Origin: Nitrosomonadales bacterium
Lineage (GTDB): Bacteria > Pseudomonadota > Gammaproteobacteria > Burkholderiales > SG8-39
Direction of reading: 5' to 3'
Length of the DNA: 37,357 bases
Assembly (NCBI GenBank): GCA_005240145.1
Contig: SBAS01000086.1
Location: 1-37,357, forward strand
The first letter of the stretch is position 1. Every line of letters starts with the position of its first letter. Under the pieces are notes generated by a model. It was not told the DNA's origin and made no database searches. It was given only the letters and a program-made list of their open reading frames with translations. The position numbers and the translations under genes were made by a program. Positions 31,753 to 37,357 of the stretch are shown one piece after another.

Positions 31753-33294
31753 ATGAATGGAGCCGAAAGCCTTGCCCGCACGCTCGTCGCCTGCGGCGTC
31801 GATACCTGCTTCGCCAATCCCGGAACTTCGGAGATGCACTTCGTCTCTGCGCTCGACCGCGTTGCCGGCCTGCGCTGCGTGCTGGGACTCGCCGAGACGG
31901 TGGTCGCCGGTTGCGCCGACGGCTACGCGCGCATGGCCGGCAAGCCGGCGGCGACGCTGTTTCACTGCGGTCCGGGCCTGGGCAACGCAATTGCCAATCT
32001 GCACAATGCAAAGCGGGCGCATACCCCCATTGTGAATATCGTCGGCGACCACGCCACCTACCACCGGCCCCACGACGCGCCGCTCACCTCGGACACCGAA
32101 GGCCTCGCACGCACCGTGTCCTCCTGGGTCCGCACCAGCACGAGCGCGCGCAGCCTGGGCGCCGATGCCGCGGCCGCGGTCCAGGCAGCACGCACGCCGC
32201 CTGGCGGCACCGCCACGCTCATCCTCCCGGCCGATTGCGCGTGGGATGAGGGCGCCGAACCGAGTGCGGCGCTCGCGCCGCCGGCACGCGCCGCGGTGGC
32301 GCGAGACAGCGTGAAGAAGATCGCCGCGGCCTTGCGCTCCGGGCAACCCTCGATGCTGCTGCTGTCGGGAGAAGCGCTGGGTGAGGCTGGCCTGCGCGCG
32401 GCGAACCGGATCGCCCATGCGACGCAAGCCAAGCTGCGCACGCCGACCCAGGTGCCACGCATGGTTCGCGGCCGCGGCCGCGTGCCGGTGGACCGCGTGC
32501 CCTACGTAGTGGATGCGGCACTCAAGGTGCTGGAAGGGACCAGGCACCTCGTCCTCGCGGGCGCGAAAGCGCCGGTCGGCTTTTTCGCCTATCCGGGCAA
32601 GCCCTCGACGCTCTGGCCGCAGGATTGCGAGTTGCACCGCCTCGCCGACGCGGAGGCAGACGTGGTGGGCGCGCTCGAGGCGCTGGCCGACGAACTGGGA
32701 GCGGCGCGCGATGCGCCGATCCGGGACGACGTCGCGAAGCCTGAACTGCACGGCGGCCCGTTCAAGCCCGAAGCCTTCGGGCTGACGCTCGCCGCGCTTT
32801 TGCCTGAGAACGCGATCGTCGCCGAGGATGCGGTGACCTCGGGACGCGCGCTGTTTCCGCTTACCTGGGGCGCTGCGCCGCACGACTGGATCCAGATTAC
32901 CGGCGGCGCCATCGGGCACGCATTCCCGGCGGCCACCGGCGCCGCCATCGCCTGTCCCGACCGGAAGGTGGTCTGCCTGGAGGCCGACGGCGCGGGCATG
33001 TATTCGCTGCAGGCGCTCTGGACGCAGGCGCGGGAGAAGCTGGACGTGGTGAACGTGGTCTTCGCGAATCGTCGCTACGCGATCCTGCAGGGAGAGCTCG
33101 CCGCCGTCGGTTCCCAGCCGGGGCCTGCATCACGAGAGCTGTTCGATCTTTCCCGGCCCGAAATCCGCTGGACGAAGCTTGCCGAGGGGATGGGCGTCGA
33201 AGCGGTGCGGGTGGAAACGCTGGAGGGCTTTGCCGACGCTTTTACCGCAGCTGGCGCGCGGCGCGGGCCGTTCCTGATCGAATTCTCGATTTAG
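31753..33294 (+). CDS. Thiamine-diphosphate enzyme, acetolactate synthase/benzoylformate decarboxylase family
   Basis: A 513-residue enzyme in the usual three-domain order. The cofactor-activating glutamate is E48 (GLAETVVAGCADGYARMAG), in a Pyr domain with FANPGTSEMHF. The PP domain has ITGGAIGHAFPAATGAAIA and a diphosphate/magnesium motif at 411-439 reading ADGAGMYSLQALW ... FAN. Here the usual GDG is ADG. The lack of long C-terminal extension and the sequence GTSE favour decarboxylases or lyases of 2-oxo acids over anabolic acetolactate synthase, and no ilvN-like regulatory subunit is present. The ATG at 31753 is preferred; the frame is open upstream only as antisense. Its stop overlaps by four bases the convergent RND gene. 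Confidence 0.87.
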   Translation: MNGAESLARTLVACGVDTCFANPGTSEMHFVSALDRVAGLRCVLGLAETVVAGCADGYARMAGKPAATLFHCGPGLGNAIANLHNAKRAHTPIVNIVGDHATYHRPHDAPLTSDTEGLARTVSSWVRTSTSARSLGADAAAAVQAARTPPGGTATLILPADCAWDEGAEPSAALAPPARAAVARDSVKKIAAALRSGQPSMLLLSGEALGEAGLRAANRIAHATQAKLRTPTQVPRMVRGRGRVPVDRVPYVVDAALKVLEGTRHLVLAGAKAPVGFFAYPGKPSTLWPQDCELHRLADAEADVVGALEALADELGAARDAPIRDDVAKPELHGGPFKPEAFGLTLAALLPENAIVAEDAVTSGRALFPLTWGAAPHDWIQITGGAIGHAFPAATGAAIACPDRKVVCLEADGAGMYSLQALWTQAREKLDVVNVVFANRRYAILQGELAAVGSQPGPASRELFDLSRPEIRWTKLAEGMGVEAVRVETLEGFADAFTAAGARRGPFLIEFSI

Positions 33295-36200
33295 CCGTCG
33301 CCGCGGCGAGGCGCACCGGGGGTGTCGGCAGCCGCGCCTCCCCCTCCAGCAGGTGCGACCGCGACGCGCCCCATGCGCCAGTTTTCCACCAGTGAATAGG
33401 CCGCCGGAACCACCACCAGCGTGAGCAAAGTCGAGGTGATCATGCCGCCGATCACCGCCACCGCAAGCGGTGCGTTGGTCTCCGCGCCTGCGCCCAGTCC
33501 CAGCGCCGCGGGCGCGAGCGCGAGCACGATCGTGAGCGAGGTCATCAGCACCGGGCGCATGCGGATCGGGCAGGCATCCAGCAGCGCGCCGTTCACGTCC
33601 ATGCCCTGCGCCCGGCGCTGGTTGGTGAGGTCCACCAGCAGGATCGAATTCTTGGCCACCAGCCCGATCAGCAGGATGAGGCCGATCATCGAGTAGATGT
33701 TGAGCGTGTGCAGCGGGATCCTCAGCCCGAGCGAGGCCCCCAGCTGTGACAGCGGCACGAACAGCCACAGCGCGAACACGCCGCCGATGATGGCCAGCGG
33801 CACCGCGAGCATGATGAACAGCGGCTGCAGGAACGAATTGAACTGGCTCGCCAGCACCATGAACAGCAGCACCAGCGCGAGGCCGAAGGTGAAGGCGATG
33901 GACTGGCGCGTCTTCTCCAGCTGCTCGGCCTCGCCGATGAATACCACCTGGTAACCGAGCGGCAGCTGGCGCGCCGCCTCCTTTACCTTTTCGATCGCCG
34001 AGGCAAGCGGGACCGAGGGCGAGGAATAGAAGGTGGCCGAGTACTGCAGGTCGAAGCGCGCGACCACCGCCGGACCTACGCGCTCCTTGAAGCCGGCCAC
34101 GGTGTCGAGCCGCACCAGCTGGCCCTGGCGGTTGCGCAGGTAGATCTTGGACAGGTCGGCCGCGCTATTGAATTCGCCGTCCTTCGCCTTGACGCGGATG
34201 TCGTAGCGTTCGCCGTCGCCGGGCTGGTCGTTGTACTTGGCTATGTCGACACCGCCAGTGAGCATGCCGATGGCGAGCGCCAAATCCTGGGAGTTGAGGC
34301 CGACCGAGGCTGCGCGCGTGCGGTCCGGTTCGAGCACCAGTTGCGGCAGGTCCAGCTGCAGGTCAGTGTCCATGCGGCCGATCGCCGCGTCGGCCTGCAG
34401 GCTGCGCTGCAACTCGCCCGCGAGTCGCCCCATCTCCTGCAGGTTCGGTCCCTTGATGACGAACTGCAGGGGCTCGGAGCGCTGGCCCTGCACGATGCCG
34501 AAGGCGCGCGGGAAGGCGCGCGCGCCGGTGATCAGCGACAGGTCGCGGCGCAGCAGGCGCAGCACCTCCTGCTGGCTCAGGCCGCCGTCCCTGCGCCGCT
34601 CGGACTTCGGGCGCATGCGGCCGATCAGAGTCGCCTGGTTCACCTGACCGGCCGAGCCCAGGCCGATGACGCCGAACTCGGTCACCACGTCCGGGTAGCG
34701 CTCCACGATCGCCTCGACCTCGCGGAGCTTCTGCTCGGTGTAGTGGATCGAGGAGCCGAGCGGGGCGCGGATCGCCACCAGGAAACGCCCCTCGTCGGCC
34801 TGCGGCGCGAGCTCGGTAGGCAGCATGCGGAACAGCGGCACCGCGGCGACGCTGATGAGCGTCGCGGCGACCAGCACCGTCCGGCGGTGCAGCAACGACC
34901 AGGCCAGGGCGCGCTTGTAGAAGGACTCCAAGCGCTCGAAGGCGTGCTCCAAGGCCCAGTAGACGCGGCCGTGCTGCTTCTCGACGTGCATGTAGCGCGA
35001 GCACAGCATCGGCGTCAGCGTCAGGGAGACGAACAGCGACACCGCAACGCCGAAGGTGACCACCACCGCGAAAGAGCGCAAGAACTGGCCGGTGATGCCC
35101 GAAAGGAAGATCACCGGCGCGAAGATCGCGATCAACGAAAAGGAGGCCGCGATGACGGCGAAGGTCACTTCGCGGCTGCCTTCGATCGCGGCGCGCTTGG
35201 TGTCCTGCACCAGATGCTCGCGATGGCGGTAGATGTTCTCCAGCACCACGATGGCGTCGTCCACTACCACCCCCACCAGCAGCAGCAGCGCCAGCAGCGT
35301 AACCGAATTGAAAGTGTAGCCGAAGAAGTACATCACCGCGATGGCGCCGAACAGTGACACCGGGATGGCGGTGGCGACGATGACGGTGGCGCGGAAGCTC
35401 TTCAGGAACAGCCAGACGATGAGCGCGGCGAGCAACGTGCCCTCGACCAGATGGCCCTTGAGCGAATCCACCATCTCGCCGATGAAGATGGCGTCGTTCT
35501 GCACGTAGTTGAGTTCCAGTCCGGGCGGCAGCTGCGGCCGGATCTCGGTGTCGATGCGCTCGCGCACCTTGCGGATAATCTCCACCGTATTGGTGTTGGG
35601 CACCTTGACCACCCCCACGCCCACCGTGGGCTTGCCGTTGAAGCGCGCCAGCTGGCGGAAATCGGCAAGTCCATCCTCGATTTCGGCGATGTCTCGCAGC
35701 CGCACCGGCGCGCCGTCGCGATAGGCAAGCACCATCTTCTCCAGGTCGTCGAGGCGGTGGAACTCCAGATCGAGCTTGAGCAGGTGCTCGGTGGCGCGGC
35801 CGGTGAGGAAGCCGCCGGCGACCTGCAGGTGCTCGCTGGCGAAGGCGGCGCTGACGTCCTGCGCCGCGATACCGTACGCGCTCATGCGCGCCGGCAGGAG
35901 GTTGACGCGGATGGTGCGGTCGCGCCGTCCGCCGATGCGGATTTCGCCGACGCCATCGATGGTCTCCAGGCGCTTCTTGATGACGTTGATAGCGTACTGG
36001 TTGAGCTGCTGCTGGGTGCGGTCGCCCTGCAGCGCGGTCCAGAGGATGGGCTGGGTGTTGGTCTCGACTTTGGCCACCACGGGCGGGTCGGCGTCCCTGG
36101 GCATGCGCCGCAGCACCTGATTCACCTTCGCCTGCACCTCGTTGAAAGCGACGTCGATGCGCTTGTCCAGGTTGAAGGTGATGGCGACGATGGACACCCC

Positions 36201-36458
36201 CGGCGAGGAGGTGGACTGTATGTGCTCGATGCCCGGGACGCTGTTTACCGCGGTCTCGACCAGGTTGGTGATCGAAGCGTCGATCACGTCCGGGTTGGCG
36301 CCGCGCTGGATGGTGGTCACCGAGATCACCGGGAATTCAATGTAAGGCAGCTTGTCGACACCGATGCGCGTGTACGCGATCAGCCCGAACAGGATCAGCA
36401 CCGCGTTCAGCATGAATGCGAAGACGTGTCGCTTGATCGATAGCTCGGGCAGCGTCAT
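33291..36458 (-). CDS. RND family efflux transporter permease
   Basis: Inner-membrane pump of 1055 residues (AcrB/MdtB-like HAE1 family), driven by protons and working with an adaptor and an outer-membrane channel. It starts MTLPELSIKRHVFAFML, has the large periplasmic loops after TM1 and TM7, and the proton-relay aspartates D400/D401 in TM4 (GVVVDDAIVVLENIY). Near the end are LIGLVAKNSILLVDLTN and GMDVNGALLDACPIRMRPVLMT, typical of the family. The ATG at 36458 follows the adaptor stop after one base (TGAGATG). The substrate is not readable. No outer-membrane channel gene is in the window. Confidence 0.95.
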   Translation of the reverse strand: MTLPELSIKRHVFAFMLNAVLILFGLIAYTRIGVDKLPYIEFPVISVTTIQRGANPDVIDASITNLVETAVNSVPGIEHIQSTSSPGVSIVAITFNLDKRIDVAFNEVQAKVNQVLRRMPRDADPPVVAKVETNTQPILWTALQGDRTQQQLNQYAINVIKKRLETIDGVGEIRIGGRRDRTIRVNLLPARMSAYGIAAQDVSAAFASEHLQVAGGFLTGRATEHLLKLDLEFHRLDDLEKMVLAYRDGAPVRLRDIAEIEDGLADFRQLARFNGKPTVGVGVVKVPNTNTVEIIRKVRERIDTEIRPQLPPGLELNYVQNDAIFIGEMVDSLKGHLVEGTLLAALIVWLFLKSFRATVIVATAIPVSLFGAIAVMYFFGYTFNSVTLLALLLLVGVVVDDAIVVLENIYRHREHLVQDTKRAAIEGSREVTFAVIAASFSLIAIFAPVIFLSGITGQFLRSFAVVVTFGVAVSLFVSLTLTPMLCSRYMHVEKQHGRVYWALEHAFERLESFYKRALAWSLLHRRTVLVAATLISVAAVPLFRMLPTELAPQADEGRFLVAIRAPLGSSIHYTEQKLREVEAIVERYPDVVTEFGVIGLGSAGQVNQATLIGRMRPKSERRRDGGLSQQEVLRLLRRDLSLITGARAFPRAFGIVQGQRSEPLQFVIKGPNLQEMGRLAGELQRSLQADAAIGRMDTDLQLDLPQLVLEPDRTRAASVGLNSQDLALAIGMLTGGVDIAKYNDQPGDGERYDIRVKAKDGEFNSAADLSKIYLRNRQGQLVRLDTVAGFKERVGPAVVARFDLQYSATFYSSPSVPLASAIEKVKEAARQLPLGYQVVFIGEAEQLEKTRQSIAFTFGLALVLLFMVLASQFNSFLQPLFIMLAVPLAIIGGVFALWLFVPLSQLGASLGLRIPLHTLNIYSMIGLILLIGLVAKNSILLVDLTNQRRAQGMDVNGALLDACPIRMRPVLMTSLTIVLALAPAALGLGAGAETNAPLAVAVIGGMITSTLLTLVVVPAAYSLVENWRMGRVAVAPAGGGGAAADTPGAPRRGDG

Positions 36459-36459
36459 C

Positions 36460-37357
36460 TCATCCCTTCTTCTTCGCGCCCTTGCCCTCGCCCGCCTTGC
36501 CATCCGGCTTCGGTTTTGGCAACGCCACCGCAGCGTTGTTGGTGAGGAAGCCGGCGCCGTCCACCGCGACGCGGTCGCCCGGGGCAAGGCCCTTCACGAT
36601 CTCGTAGTAGCCGTCCTGGCGCACCCCGGTTTCCACCGCTCGCTGCTGCGCGACCAGCTTGCCCTCTTGTTCCGCCAGAACGTAGACCACCTTGCCGGCC
36701 GGGCGCAGCACGACGCTTTGCTCGGGCACCGTAAGGGCCTTCTCGCGCGTCGCGATGATGATCTTGCCGTTGACACTGCCACCACCGCGGAAGCTGCCGT
36801 CGTTGTCGAATTTTACGATCGCGTCGAGCGCCCGGTTCTGCGTTCCCACCGTGGGGCGGATTTCGTCTATCTTGGCTTCGACGGATTTTTCCGGCGCCGA
36901 GGGCACCGAAAGCCGCACTTTCAAACCCGGGCGGATGCTCGGGCCGGCTGCCTCGGGCAGCGGCAGGTGCGCGTGCAAGCGCCCGGTACCGACCAGTTTG
37001 AACAGGGGGTCGCCCACCTTGACGTAGTCACCCGCGGCGACGATCTGCGCCTCGACCTCGCCATCGATCGGCGCCAGTACGCGCGTCTTGCCGATGCTGC
37101 GGCGGGTCTGCTCGGCGCGCGCGCCTGCCCCGGTGATGCTTTCGCGCAAGGCATTGCGTTGCGCAAGGGCGTCGTCGGCCGCGTTCTGCGATATGAACCC
37201 CTGCGCCACCAGCTTCTGCTGGCGCTCGGCGAGGCGCTCGGCCTGCGCCAGAAGCGACTGCAGGCGCGCGATCTCTGCGCCGTCCGCGCGCGACTGGATC
37301 TCGAAATCCTGCGCGTCGATCTCGGCCAGAAGCTCGCCCCGGGTGACCTTTTTGCCG
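36460..37357 (-). CDS. RND efflux periplasmic adaptor subunit (5' partial)
   Basis: C-terminal 298 codons of a membrane-fusion protein of the HlyD/AcrA type; the signal peptide and first strands lie beyond the right edge. Visible are the coiled-coil hairpin (ARLQSLLAQAERLAERQQKL with a following AQGFISQNAAD), the returning lipoyl half (RVLAPIDGEVEAQIVAAGDY with VKVGDPLFKLV), a beta-barrel and the membrane-proximal domain. The C-terminus is a Lys/Gly-rich tail (KPKPDGKAGEGKGAKKKG). It links the pump to an outer-membrane channel. The gene is the upstream member of an operon with the permease. Confidence 0.93.
   Translation of the reverse strand, partial: GKKVTRGELLAEIDAQDFEIQSRADGAEIARLQSLLAQAERLAERQQKLVAQGFISQNAADDALAQRNALRESITGAGARAEQTRRSIGKTRVLAPIDGEVEAQIVAAGDYVKVGDPLFKLVGTGRLHAHLPLPEAAGPSIRPGLKVRLSVPSAPEKSVEAKIDEIRPTVGTQNRALDAIVKFDNDGSFRGGGSVNGKIIIATREKALTVPEQSVVLRPAGKVVYVLAEQEGKLVAQQRAVETGVRQDGYYEIVKGLAPGDRVAVDGAGFLTNNAAVALPKPKPDGKAGEGKGAKKKG

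Overview
This is a GC-rich window with densely packed, often overlapping genes. It looks chromosomal and betaproteobacterial (Burkholderiales-like). Pointers are an orphan TctC/Bug-type solute receptor, branched-chain-amino-acid (Liv) ABC cassettes placed inside catabolic operons, the hemB / engB / cytochrome c4 neighbourhood, and cutA next to dsbD. I saw no rRNA, tRNA, CRISPR array, insertion sequence or phage gene. The left and right ends cut through a livG-like gene and an RND adaptor gene.

Region 1 (1-4945): the end of one Liv cassette (livG', livF), a convergent ferredoxin-type reductase, then a divergent run of an atypical SDR, cutA and dsbD with overlapping ends. Region 2 (4946-13544): a catabolic operon with a hydantoinase, an N-carbamoyl-D-amino-acid hydrolase and a flavin-binding split-barrel protein, followed by a complete Liv transporter (livK-H-M-G-F) and an SDR dehydrogenase. 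Region 3 (13545-21906): a decayed epimerase start, an alpha/beta hydrolase, an AtzG/GatC-like small protein with an amidase, a flavoprotein dehydrogenase, a TctC receptor, a hydantoin/Asp-Glu racemase, and a four-gene polar amino acid ABC importer. Together regions 2 and 3 look like a scavenging island for cyclic ureides, carbamoyl compounds and amides: importers bring substrates in, hydantoinase opens the ring, the carbamoylase releases a D-amino acid, and the racemase supplies the right hydantoin enantiomer.

Region 4 (21907-28131): a small membrane protein, a very large Asp-box beta-propeller protein, hemB, engB and cytochrome c4. The hemB-engB gap holds the most interesting signal of the window: an apparent small RNA on the + strand. 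It has a sigma-E-like promoter, a 5' hairpin, a C/U-rich anti-Shine-Dalgarno stretch, two mutually exclusive hairpins and a U-tract terminator that ends on the engB stop codon. It sits beside engB as Spot 42 does in enterics and the sigma-22-dependent ErsA does in Pseudomonas.

Region 5 (28132-37357): a cytochrome c'/c556, a diheme cytochrome c, an ECF sigma factor with a membrane anti-sigma-like partner, a NYN-LOTUS protein, a thiamine-diphosphate enzyme of the acetolactate synthase family, and an RND efflux pump with its adaptor. All calls rest on reading the sequence; no database search was run.
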